DNA of 7,497 bases, taken from positions 1 through 7,497 of the forward strand of contig JAUXEA010000021.1 of the NCBI GenBank assembly GCA_030620695.1, in the 5' to 3' direction. This DNA comes from Candidatus Aenigmatarchaeota archaeon. Lineage in GTDB: Archaea; Aenigmatarchaeota; Aenigmatarchaeia; QMZS01. Positions 1 to 5,994 of the stretch are shown here, piece after piece (positions within the stretch are counted from its first letter, which is position 1; the number at the start of each line of letters is the position of its first letter). The translations under genes were made by a program, and so were the position numbers. The notes beneath the pieces were generated by a model that saw only the letters and a program-made list of their open reading frames with translations, was not told the DNA's origin and did no database searches.

Positions 1-612
1 ATAAACTTTCTGGTCAGTAAATTTTTCTGGTTTGAATTTTGGAGTATAATTTCCTTCTTTGGGATTACAGGAAATTTCATAATCTTCTATTCCGCACCTG
101 AATTTTTCAGAATTTTTTAGGTCTTCAAAGAAGACCTTTAGAAAATCTTCTGTTGCCCCGTCTTCAACCACACCCCAACCCCTGTTGCCATAAGTTGGAT
201 TTTCTGAAAACCCAGTGTAACCAAAGTTTTCAGAGGTAATTAATACAGACAAATTATCCCTGATTACATATTTTGCGTGGTGAAACCCGGAACCCTTATA
301 AAGAAAGGCAGATACATTATTTTTCTCAAGTTCACAGAGAATTTTTTTCTCCTCTAATTTTAGTCCGCCAGCAGGAGAATCATCTACCACCAAAATAATC
401 TGGATATTGTCTTTCTCTGTTAATAGTTCCGCAATGCAGGGGTTTGTAAATTCATAAACTGCAATGTATAGAGAAGTTGTTGTGCCTGAGATAAAATCAT
501 CTAAAACTTCAAAGCTACAATCAGGAGAAACAAAGGTTGTTACCTCTGCTGCAGAGACACAATTTGGTGTTAAACTAAAAAGTATTAAGAAGAAAAAATA
601 TTTGTGTTTCAT
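1..612 (-). CDS. Exported phospholipase D-like (single HKD motif seen) protein, C-terminus outside window
   Basis: Read from the ATG at 612, the frame stays open for 204 codons to the window edge, so only the N-terminal part is visible. Residues 1-21 form a signal peptide: MKHK, then a Phe/Leu/Ile-rich core, ending near VSA/AEV. The body contains a textbook PLD-superfamily motif: H112-x-K114-x4-D119, then after six residues TSEN (S127, N129), matching HxK(x)4D(x)6GSxN with Thr for the first Gly. The preceding strands (SLYIAVYEF, QIILVVDD) fit the PLD fold. Members of this superfamily include nucleases, phospholipases and phosphatidyltransferases; a nuclease-type (Nuc/PLDc_2-like) role outside the membrane is the best guess. 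Two cysteines (C173 and C182 region) follow the motif. A second HKD could lie beyond the window. It is divergent from the lamin-tail gene, with 21 bases between the two ATGs. Family is confident; substrate is unknown. Confidence 0.85.
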   Translation of the reverse strand, partial: MKHKYFFFLILFSLTPNCVSAAEVTTFVSPDCSFEVLDDFISGTTTSLYIAVYEFTNPCIAELLTEKDNIQIILVVDDSPAGGLKLEEKKILCELEKNNVSAFLYKGSGFHHAKYVIRDNLSVLITSENFGYTGFSENPTYGNRGWGVVEDGATEDFLKVFFEDLKNSEKFRCGIEDYEISCNPKEGNYTPKFKPEKFTDQKVY

Positions 613-633
613 AAGTTTGTTAATAATTTATTT

Positions 634-3003
634 ATGAGAAAAATTGTTTTGTTGTTTGTCTTTTTTCAGTTTCTTTTTCTTCCCTGCTTTGGTCAGGTTG
701 TGATTAATGAGGTGATGTATGCCCCAACAAGTGAGCAGGGAGGGAATTCTTATTCAGAATGGATAGAAATTTTTAATCCGACAAATAAGTCTATAAATTT
801 AAGTGATTGGGAACTTTGTAGAGATGAATTGTTAGCAGGTTATATAAATAATACAGACAAAAATATTTATTTAGACAAGGGGACAATTCTTTTACCAAAA
901 CAATATGCAATAATCACAGATGGGGGTAGTAGCGGAACAAAAGTTTATCAATATTTTAATGTTTTAAATAATTCTTTATCTTTGCATGTTGATGCAAGTA
1001 GTATGTGTGGAGGATTAAAAAATACTGGAGAAACAATAAATATTACTAATGGAACCTATACAGAAATTGTTAGTTACAATAATTCGGCTGGTTGGTCAGA
1101 AGCAAAAGACGGAAATTCTCTCCAAAGAATTAACTCAAGCCAGAATCTGTCTAACAATTTTACAAACTGGATTTCTTTTCCACCAAGTCCAGGAAGGAAG
1201 AATTTCTATGAAAATGCAACTTTAGAACTTTTGGATATTTTAACAGATGAAGAAATTTATGCTAACCACACAACAACAATTTCTGTTAAAATAGCAAATC
1301 GTGGAATGAAAAAGGCTACAAATGTCCTTGTTAATTTGTCTATAAACAACATATGTAATAATTCAAAAACAATAAATGTTACAGGAATAAATATTATAGA
1401 AATTCCATTTAATTGGACAGCAAATAGCACAGGTAATTTTACTATTTGTGCTTATTCAGAAAATAATTCAGTATATAAAAATATTTCTGTCTTGCTACCA
1501 TTACAAGAAATTGGAACTTTAAATACTTATATATCAAATATTACTATTTTAGGAATAAAATATACTTCTCTATTTAAAATTGAAATTGAAAACAAAAAAG
1601 AGCTAGAGGGGTGTTCAGTAAAGGATAACATAACTGTCCAATATAATATCACCAATTCAACTGGAGAAATAATAAAAAACAACAATTTTACAGTTGAAGT
1701 AGGATGTTCAAAAACGGCGGATACAGGAAGTTGGACACCAAACCAAACAGGAAATTTTACAATTTGCGGGAAGATAATCAAGGGAAGTATTTTGTTTAAT
1801 AATGCAACGGTTTGTAATAATATAACTGTAATTGATTCAATGAAAATCCCATGTAATTTAAGTATCAATATTTTTTTATATAATTCCATTCCGATGATTT
1901 TTTCTGGTCAAGTAGACTACAATATTTCTATTAATGATTCAAATTATAACAACACAAAGCATCCAATTTCTATAAAATATTGGATAGAAGAATATTTTTC
2001 CGGCAAATCTATTTATACTTATTCCCATATATACTCCTTAGATGATAATCCTTACGTTTTAAAAGACCGTAAAAAGAAAATTGATATTTGTGGTGTTAAA
2101 GTATACAAAATAAAGGCGCAAATATCAAATCCTTACTGTAACAATACAAACGCAGAAGACAACGTTGCAGAAAAATTAATTGTTGTAATTGGGAATAATG
2201 AATGTGAACCTTGTCCAAAATGTTCTTCTTCTAAAAAAGAAGAAATAAAGGGAGAACAGTCAAAAACTCTTGAAATAGAGATTTTAAACCTGACAAAAAC
2301 TCTGGCAAGAAATCAGGAATTCACAACAACAATAAAACTGAAAAACAATTTTGGCAAGAAAATATCTTTTGAAATTTATTCTTACATTTTTGATGGTTCT
2401 AATTGCTTAACTGGCGGATGGTTTGCGAATCTAAAGAAAATTAAATTAAACAAAGATGAAGAAAAAATAATCAACCTAACAAATAAAGTTGAAAATGATA
2501 TCAAGCCCTGGTATTATTCTTTCAGAATTAGAATAAAATTGAAAGATGGATCTAAGATAGATAAAACCGAACAAATTAAAATTACAAATAAAATATTAGA
2601 GAATAAAAAAGAGGTAAAAGAAACTCCAAACCTAAAAATCTGGAATGACACAAAATTAAGAATTAATCTGTCAAATTGTCAGGGATGTAAAATGATAATT
2701 GTCGGACCAGATTTTTCCACAATTACAGGCAGAAAATACAGGGTCTTTGGAGACTTTGGAAAATATGAAGTCTTTGTAATTAAAGAAGGAATTATTCTGA
2801 ACCAGACTTATTTCTGGGAAGGAAATATAGAAGAGAATTTTACAGGGATTGCAGACAAAACAGAAAACAATCTTACTAACCAACACAGTAAGATAACAGG
2901 AAAATTTTCTGAAGTTAAACCAGACTGGTTTGAAAACTTTTTTAATGGGATTAAGGACTTATTCTTTCCTTTAATTGAACTAATGGAAAAATCAATAGAA
3001 TAA
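634..3003 (+). CDS. Exported lamin-tail-domain (LTD) protein with Ig-like repeats, heavily sequon-rich
   Basis: The ATG at 634 is preferred over an upstream in-frame GTG at 604. From 634 the protein (789 residues) begins directly with a signal peptide (MRKIVLLF..., hydrophobic to about residue 20), and the GTG would overlap the divergent gene. Residues about 22-190 are a lamin tail domain: INEV (24-27), WIEIFNP from W43, a LSDWEL strand, then the typical closing FPPSPGR (182-188). Residues about 195-520 resemble CARDB/Ig-like beta-sandwich repeats (for example ISVKIANRGMKKATNV, and two copies of TGNFTIC). A cysteine cluster CEPCPKC (C524, C527, C530) starts a Ser/Lys linker. Another Ig-like domain follows, then a small C-terminal domain ending in an amphipathic stretch without a clear membrane anchor. 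I count roughly 40 N-x-S/T sequons, consistent with archaeal surface glycoproteins. LTDs often accompany exported nucleases or act as adhesion modules; the role here is not shown. Confidence 0.8.
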   Translation: MRKIVLLFVFFQFLFLPCFGQVVINEVMYAPTSEQGGNSYSEWIEIFNPTNKSINLSDWELCRDELLAGYINNTDKNIYLDKGTILLPKQYAIITDGGSSGTKVYQYFNVLNNSLSLHVDASSMCGGLKNTGETINITNGTYTEIVSYNNSAGWSEAKDGNSLQRINSSQNLSNNFTNWISFPPSPGRKNFYENATLELLDILTDEEIYANHTTTISVKIANRGMKKATNVLVNLSINNICNNSKTINVTGINIIEIPFNWTANSTGNFTICAYSENNSVYKNISVLLPLQEIGTLNTYISNITILGIKYTSLFKIEIENKKELEGCSVKDNITVQYNITNSTGEIIKNNNFTVEVGCSKTADTGSWTPNQTGNFTICGKIIKGSILFNNATVCNNITVIDSMKIPCNLSINIFLYNSIPMIFSGQVDYNISINDSNYNNTKHPISIKYWIEEYFSGKSIYTYSHIYSLDDNPYVLKDRKKKIDICGVKVYKIKAQISNPYCNNTNAEDNVAEKLIVVIGNNECEPCPKCSSSKKEEIKGEQSKTLEIEILNLTKTLARNQEFTTTIKLKNNFGKKISFEIYSYIFDGSNCLTGGWFANLKKIKLNKDEEKIINLTNKVENDIKPWYYSFRIRIKLKDGSKIDKTEQIKITNKILENKKEVKETPNLKIWNDTKLRINLSNCQGCKMIIVGPDFSTITGRKYRVFGDFGKYEVFVIKEGIILNQTYFWEGNIEENFTGIADKTENNLTNQHSKITGKFSEVKPDWFENFFNGIKDLFFPLIELMEKSIE

Positions 3004-3017
3004 ATCTTAAAGTTTTA

Positions 3018-3054
3018 TTTCTTAATGGATTTAATTATATTAACCATTAAGAAA
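3018..3054. repeat. Perfect 11-bp inverted repeat downstream of the LTD gene
   Basis: Arms TTTCTTAATGG (3018-3028) and CCATTAAGAAA (3044-3054) are perfectly complementary. The 15-base spacer holds a further 5-bp stem (TTAAT at 3031-3035, ATTAA at 3039-3043, loop TAT), so the whole can fold as an 11+5 bp hairpin with a two-base bulge. It begins 14 bases after the LTD stop codon and lies upstream of secE. It could protect the 3' end of the LTD message, or be a binding site for a dimeric regulator of secE; the sequence does not decide between these. Confidence 0.7.
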
Positions 3055-3057
3055 GTT

Positions 3058-3100
3058 AAGAATTGGGTTCGAAAATCTATTGCAATTCTTTTTATTTTTT
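3058..3100 (+). terminator. Hairpin plus T-run, likely transcription terminator of the LTD gene
   Basis: AAGAATTG (3058-3065) pairs with CAATTCTT (3083-3090) across a 17-base loop, and the right arm runs into TTTATTTTTT (3091-3100). Archaeal RNA polymerase terminates mainly on T-runs in the non-template strand, and this run has the right orientation for the LTD transcript. It lies only 10 bases before the secE ATG, so the secE promoter must overlap it or be upstream; alternatively secE is read through from the LTD gene. Confidence 0.45.
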
Positions 3101-3110
3101 AGTTTAAGTT

Positions 3111-3284
3111 ATGATAGAAAAATTAAAGTCTTTCCTGAAACAGTGCAGAAGAATTCTAACTATTGCTACTAAACCCTCCAAAGAGGAATATATAGACTAT
3201 TCCAAGATTATCGCAATTGGAGTCCTCCTGCTCGGGGCTTTTGGATTTATCTTATATATTATATTCTATTTTTTGCCTTTGTGA
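3111..3284 (+). CDS. secE: Preprotein translocase subunit SecE (Sec61-gamma)
   Basis: A 57-codon gene from ATG 3111 to TGA 3282-3284. SecE clamps the SecY channel of the membrane translocon, which exports proteins such as the two signal-peptide proteins upstream. The layout is the archaeal/eukaryotic SecE/Sec61-gamma pattern: a short amphipathic cytosolic helix (MIEKLKSFLKQCRRIL, residues 1-16), the conserved hinge TKPSKEEY (20-27), then one membrane helix (about 33-55, IIAIGVLLLGAFGFILYIIF) ending at the C-terminus. Length matches archaeal SecE, which has one membrane helix. In many archaea secE is followed by the spt5/nusG gene; here it is not. Instead its last 19 bases overlap the 3' end of rpl22 on the opposite strand. 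No clear Shine-Dalgarno precedes the start. Identification is by pattern and is strong for such a short protein. Confidence 0.88.
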   Translation: MIEKLKSFLKQCRRILTIATKPSKEEYIDYSKIIAIGVLLLGAFGFILYIIFYFLPL

Positions 3285-3994
3285 ATTTCTTTTAACTCAA
3301 CTTTTGATTTTTCTGATTTAATTTTTTCCTTCTTTTGAACTTCCTGTTTTGTTTTGTCTTCTTTTAATTTAATCTCTTCTTTTGACCCAACTCCTGATTC
3401 TTGAACTGCTTCTTTCTTTCTCTCCTTTTCTCTGGTTTTATCTATTCCTTCTTTTTCGCTTTGCGAAAAAGGGGCATCGTCCGAAGGACGAGTGTCTACT
3501 TTTTGTCCTGTTTTTGGTTCTTTAGTCTCTACCTTTTTATCTTTTTCCACTTTTTGCTCTGTTTTCTGTTCCTTAGTTTTCTTTTCCTTTATTTCTTCTT
3601 TTGCAACTTTTCTACTGCCTTTCTCCTTTAAAATAACCTCAAGATGTGCAGATTTCATTTTTGTGCCAAACCTGGTTTTCCTTCTTCTCCTGTGCATATG
3701 CGTTCCTTCCAAAGCAGAAATATGGAAAATATACATATTGTTTATATCAAGATTTTTGAACTCCGCATTTTTTTCAGCAGAGGAAATAATATTCAGGATT
3801 TCTCTTGTTGTCTTGGAATAAAATCTCCCGTTAATATTTTTCTTTTCTTTTAATACTTCTTCTAAAAACTTTTTTGCTCTCTTTAATTCAAGGCCTCTCA
3901 CAGATTTGCACACTGGTTTTGCATTTTTAACAGATATTCTTATATTGTGTGAGCAGGCTTTTGCAATATTCCCCTCAACTTTTCTGCTGTACAT
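3266..3994 (-). CDS. rpl22: Large-subunit ribosomal protein uL22 with a long charged C-terminal tail
   Basis: Residues 1-125 are an archaeal-type uL22: NIRISVKNAKPVCKSVRG near the start, the helix RAKKFLEEVL, SSAEKNAEFKNLD (71-83), and the basic exit-tunnel loop around THMHRRRRKTRFGT (98-111) before the strand SAHLEVILKE. uL22 binds 23S rRNA and lines the peptide exit tunnel. Archaeal uL22 is usually about 150 residues; this one is 242. The extra part, about residues 126-242, is almost entirely Lys, Glu, Gln and Thr and is predicted to be disordered or coiled coil. It includes an atypical patch, RPSDDAPFSQSEKEG (169-183), encoded by two DNA hairpins. The gene starts five bases after rps19 ends, so the two are co-transcribed. 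The usual next gene, rps3, is missing; secE converges here instead. Start ATG has no clear Shine-Dalgarno. Confidence 0.92.
   Translation of the reverse strand: MYSRKVEGNIAKACSHNIRISVKNAKPVCKSVRGLELKRAKKFLEEVLKEKKNINGRFYSKTTREILNIISSAEKNAEFKNLDINNMYIFHISALEGTHMHRRRRKTRFGTKMKSAHLEVILKEKGSRKVAKEEIKEKKTKEQKTEQKVEKDKKVETKEPKTGQKVDTRPSDDAPFSQSEKEGIDKTREKERKKEAVQESGVGSKEEIKLKEDKTKQEVQKKEKIKSEKSKVELKEIHKGKK
3451..3491. repeat. Tandem perfect hairpins inserted in frame in the rpl22 tail
   Basis: Hairpin one is a 9-bp perfect stem: CTTTTTCGC (3451-3459), loop TTT, GCGAAAAAG (3463-3471). Hairpin two is a 6-bp perfect stem: TCGTCC (3477-3482), loop GAA, GGACGA (3486-3491). Five bases separate them. The stretch is richer in CpG and GC than the surrounding tail and encodes uL22 residues 168-182, whose composition (Pro, Ser, Asp, Ala, Phe) breaks the Lys/Glu pattern. 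This looks like a short palindromic element that landed in frame, as known for Rickettsia palindromic elements; membership in a repeat family cannot be tested with one copy. Confidence 0.6.
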
Positions 3995-3999
3995 ATTTA

Positions 4000-4386
4000 T
4001 TATTTCTTTGAAGCAGTGAACTTTGTGCCTCTTGATGCCCCGATTCCTGCGGCACCGTGTTGTATCCTTTTTCTTGTTAATCCAAATTCTCCGAGTCTGT
4101 GCCCAACCATCTCCTCTATTATATCAACAGGAACAAATTCTTTTCCATTATAAATACCAATCCTGTGTCCTGTCATCTCAGGCAAAATAATCAGGTCCCT
4201 GCAGTGTGTTTTAATAAATCTTTTTCCTTTCTGGTCTTTATATTTATCTAATTTTAAAAGCAGTTTCTCTTCCTGTTCTGTTAGCCCTCTTTTAAATTTT
4301 CTCCTCTCTCTTGAGGGCAACAACTCTATAAATTCTTCTCTCTTTAAATCCTCAACTTTTTTCCCCCTGTAAAGAAAATCTGGCAT
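4000..4386 (-). CDS. rps19: Small-subunit ribosomal protein uS19
   Basis: The 128-residue product matches archaeal uS19 over its length. It has the N-terminal [11 protein letters not shown] and the extension [18 protein letters not shown] typical of archaeal/eukaryotic uS19 (S15e). The conserved core runs from [20 protein letters not shown] (61-80) through [15 protein letters not shown] (87-101) and [20 protein letters not shown] (104-123). uS19 sits in the head of the 30S subunit next to uS13 and contacts the A-site region. It is followed after five bases by rpl22, preserving the ancient rps19-rpl22 order. However, rpl2, which normally precedes it, is absent: a small membrane protein gene and dph2 lie upstream. 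It is 56 bases from the upstream gene, so it could have its own promoter, but I see no well-placed TATA box. Confidence 0.94.
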   Translation of the reverse strand: MPDFLYRGKKVEDLKREEFIELLPSRERRKFKRGLTEQEEKLLLKLDKYKDQKGKRFIKTHCRDLIILPEMTGHRIGIYNGKEFVPVDIIEEMVGHRLGEFGLTRKRIQHGAAGIGASRGTKFTASKK

Positions 4387-4420
4387 AATTAAAGAAAATA
4401 AAAATTAAATAGGTAAAATC

Positions 4421-4433
4421 ATAACACTGTTAT
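4421..4433. repeat. Short palindrome upstream of rps19
   Basis: ATAACA-C-TGTTAT is a perfect 6-bp inverted repeat around one base, located between the small membrane protein gene and rps19, 35 bases before the rps19 ATG. Its symmetry resembles a dimer-binding operator, and the position would overlap or abut a promoter. A single short copy in AT-rich DNA may also be chance. Confidence 0.35.
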
Positions 4434-4442
4434 AATTTAAAC

Positions 4443-4724
4443 TTAAACAAACAATGAAACAAAAATCAAAAACAGAAACAAAACAGAGAAAGTAATTAAT
4501 GCAATTTTCGCAGAACCGAAAAAGAATTTTGCTAAAAAGTAGGTTAAAGGAAATAAAACAATAAATGCAAGAATAATCCCAACAGGTCCTGCAACTGAAA
4601 TACTAAAACCAAGGGAATAGACTAATTCTACAAACAAATTAAAAACAATAATAACTGTATTAACAGCATTGTAGAAAATCACAAAAAATATTTCAAACAA
4701 GATAGAAAGAGGCGAAGCAACCAT
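4443..4724 (-). CDS. Small integral membrane protein of unknown function
   Basis: A 93-residue, strongly hydrophobic protein with three predicted membrane segments at about residues 8-34, 45-66 and 72-93. Small features stand out: Asn19/Asn22/Asn29 in the first helix, a Gly/Pro turn (SVAGPVGI, 43-50), and a short polar loop FFGSAKI (68-74) with the only two lysines of the protein nearby (K66, K73). There is no signal peptide beyond the first helix and no catalytic motif. I do not recognise the family. It lies 27 bases after dph2 and 56 bases before rps19, in the same direction, so it is probably in the same transcript as dph2. Coding status rests on the clean membrane-protein pattern and tidy fit between neighbours. 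Confidence 0.75.
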   Translation of the reverse strand: MVASPLSILFEIFFVIFYNAVNTVIIVFNLFVELVYSLGFSISVAGPVGIILAFIVLFPLTYFLAKFFFGSAKIALITFSVLFLFLIFVSLFV

Positions 4725-4751
4725 AATAAACTTTCTCTGAATAAAATAAAT

Positions 4752-5621
4752 TCAATAAATATCTTTTAGATTAATAATTGGTTTATCAAAATGATTATCC
4801 AGAACTCTTGGGCAGGCAGTATTTAAATAACAATCAAAATCCAAACCAATTAACTTTTCATTTGTAATCTCATCTAGTATTAAAACCTTTGCTTCTTTCC
4901 CCTCATTTTCCAGTTTCTTTTTGATTTTTTCATAATCTCTATAGAACTGCCCCGGTTTTGTTGAAACAAGAATTCCAATTTTCTTTGCTTCCCTGAATTT
5001 TAAAATTCTTGCCTGTTTTTTCATCTCTTCTTTTTTAATTTCTCTTGTCAACTCTTCTAACTTGTTTTTCTCCAAATCCAAAAAATAGGTTTTTTCTTTT
5101 AAAGTAAAAGGATGAAATTTCCCGGAGCCAATAAAAATGTTTGCTTCAGATTTTTGATTAATCTCTGAGCAGCCTAAAATAATTTGTTTATTTACAACCT
5201 CTTTTCCAATTTCCAACAAACTTTTCTCTAACTCACAAAGAATTTTTCTGAATGGCTCTGAAGAATAAATACAAAGTTTTTTCTCTTTTATTTTTTTAAT
5301 TTCCTGCTTCAGTTCTTTTGAAAGTTTTAGATTAAAATAAACCGGAATGTAAATAACCGGAATTTTTGTTTTAACGCCGAAATCTGCATGCCCTATGTGA
5401 ACAATTACTTCTGCTTTTAAAAGTTCTGCTTCTTCCAAAGGCAAATCACATGCCCCATAACAGGGTTCTCCTGAGATAAAACCCTCTGTTTTAGTCTCCT
5501 TCTCCAGTTTATCTGAAATTTTTACAACTTCTGTTTTTAATCCTTCCGGAACCTGCAATAAAATTCTCTTGTAATTTTCCTCTTTTATTTTTTTAATTAC
5601 ACTCTTTAAATTAAGTTCCAT
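4752..5621 (-). CDS. dph2: Diphthamide synthase Dph2: 2-(3-amino-3-carboxypropyl)histidine synthase
   Basis: Dph2 uses an unusual [4Fe-4S] cluster to cleave S-adenosylmethionine and transfer the 3-amino-3-carboxypropyl group to a histidine of elongation factor 2, the first step of diphthamide synthesis. The three cluster cysteines of the archaeal enzyme can be placed in three repeats: GEPCYGACDLP (C58, with C54 nearby), IILGCSE (C151) and LNTACPRV (C270). Other family signatures are LLQVPEGLK (21-29), VHIGHADFG (74-82), GSGKFHP (165-171) and VSTKPGQFYRDYEKI. The protein has 289 residues against about 340 for the Pyrococcus enzyme. It ends soon after the last cysteine (IINLKDIY), lacking the usual C-terminal segment, but all cysteines are kept. 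It is downstream of two unknown genes and upstream of a membrane protein and rps19. The role in translation fits the ribosomal neighbours. Confidence 0.93.
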   Translation of the reverse strand: MELNLKSVIKKIKEENYKRILLQVPEGLKTEVVKISDKLEKETKTEGFISGEPCYGACDLPLEEAELLKAEVIVHIGHADFGVKTKIPVIYIPVYFNLKLSKELKQEIKKIKEKKLCIYSSEPFRKILCELEKSLLEIGKEVVNKQIILGCSEINQKSEANIFIGSGKFHPFTLKEKTYFLDLEKNKLEELTREIKKEEMKKQARILKFREAKKIGILVSTKPGQFYRDYEKIKKKLENEGKEAKVLILDEITNEKLIGLDFDCYLNTACPRVLDNHFDKPIINLKDIY

Positions 5622-5640
5622 AATAAACTATTAATCAGAT

Positions 5641-5653
5641 TATCAAATTTTAT
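5641..5653 (-). promoter_or_regulatory. Possible TATA box for dph2
   Basis: On the minus strand ATAAAATTT (5653-5645) is centred about 28 bases before the dph2 ATG, the spacing expected for archaeal leaderless or near-leaderless transcripts, with an A-rich BRE-like stretch before it. The gap before dph2 (38 bases) is longer than others in the row, which supports a start here. In DNA this AT-rich such matches occur by chance. Confidence 0.3.
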
Positions 5654-5659
5654 GTTTAT

Positions 5660-5992
5660 CTAAGCATAAGCCCGTCCTGCTTCCCCTTCTGGCTTAGAAA
5701 TTGGAAGAATATTTTTATAATCCACGTCATTTATCCTTTCTTTAATTTCTCTTATTTCATTTAGTTCATCTCCTTTTGCTTCTTCTTCTAATCTTAAAAT
5801 TTCTTCTTCTAGATTAGAATAACTATTACCATATATTTTTAATCCGCTATTAAAGTCAGATTTAATATTTTCTGCAAGTACAACTATATTTTCATAATCC
5901 TTTCTAAGACTTTCTAAATATTTTCTGTACTCTAACAGTGTTTCTACTTTTTCTTTAATATAATCAACTCGTTTTTTTAAGAATAGATTCAT
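5660..5992 (-). CDS. Unrecognised 110-residue coiled-coil protein
   Basis: I do not recognise this protein. It is helical and charged, with two heptad-like stretches at about residues 5-48 and 58-90, split by a short loop rich in Gly, Asn, Ser and Tyr (49-60). The C-terminus turns Pro/Gly-rich (ISKPEGEAGRAYA). There is no signal peptide, membrane helix or catalytic motif. Its ATG follows the stop codon of the 175-residue gene after two bases, so the two are almost certainly translated from one message and may act together. Base composition and style match the neighbours. It could be a structural partner of the upstream protein. Confidence 0.72.
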   Translation of the reverse strand: MNLFLKKRVDYIKEKVETLLEYRKYLESLRKDYENIVVLAENIKSDFNSGLKIYGNSYSNLEEEILRLEEEAKGDELNEIREIKERINDVDYKNILPISKPEGEAGRAYA

Positions 5993-5994
5993 TA

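Noticed and set aside
604..633. GTG at 604 as the start of the LTD gene
   Set aside because: It would put ten extra residues before the signal peptide and overlap the first codons of the divergent PLD-like gene; ATG 634 fits better.
1527..1889. Minus-strand open frame of 120 codons inside the LTD gene
   Set aside because: Antisense of the Asn/Thr-rich coding sequence with no family signature; the same holds for 2671-2886.
3066..3077. T-arm-like GGTTCGAAAATC before secE
   Set aside because: No acceptor, anticodon or D-arm can be built around it, and it is the loop of the proposed terminator.
3401..3853. Three plus-strand open frames opposite rpl22, rich in Phe, Leu and Ser
   Set aside because: They are the antisense of the Lys/Glu-rich tail and the uL22 core; the minus-strand frame is clearly the coding one.
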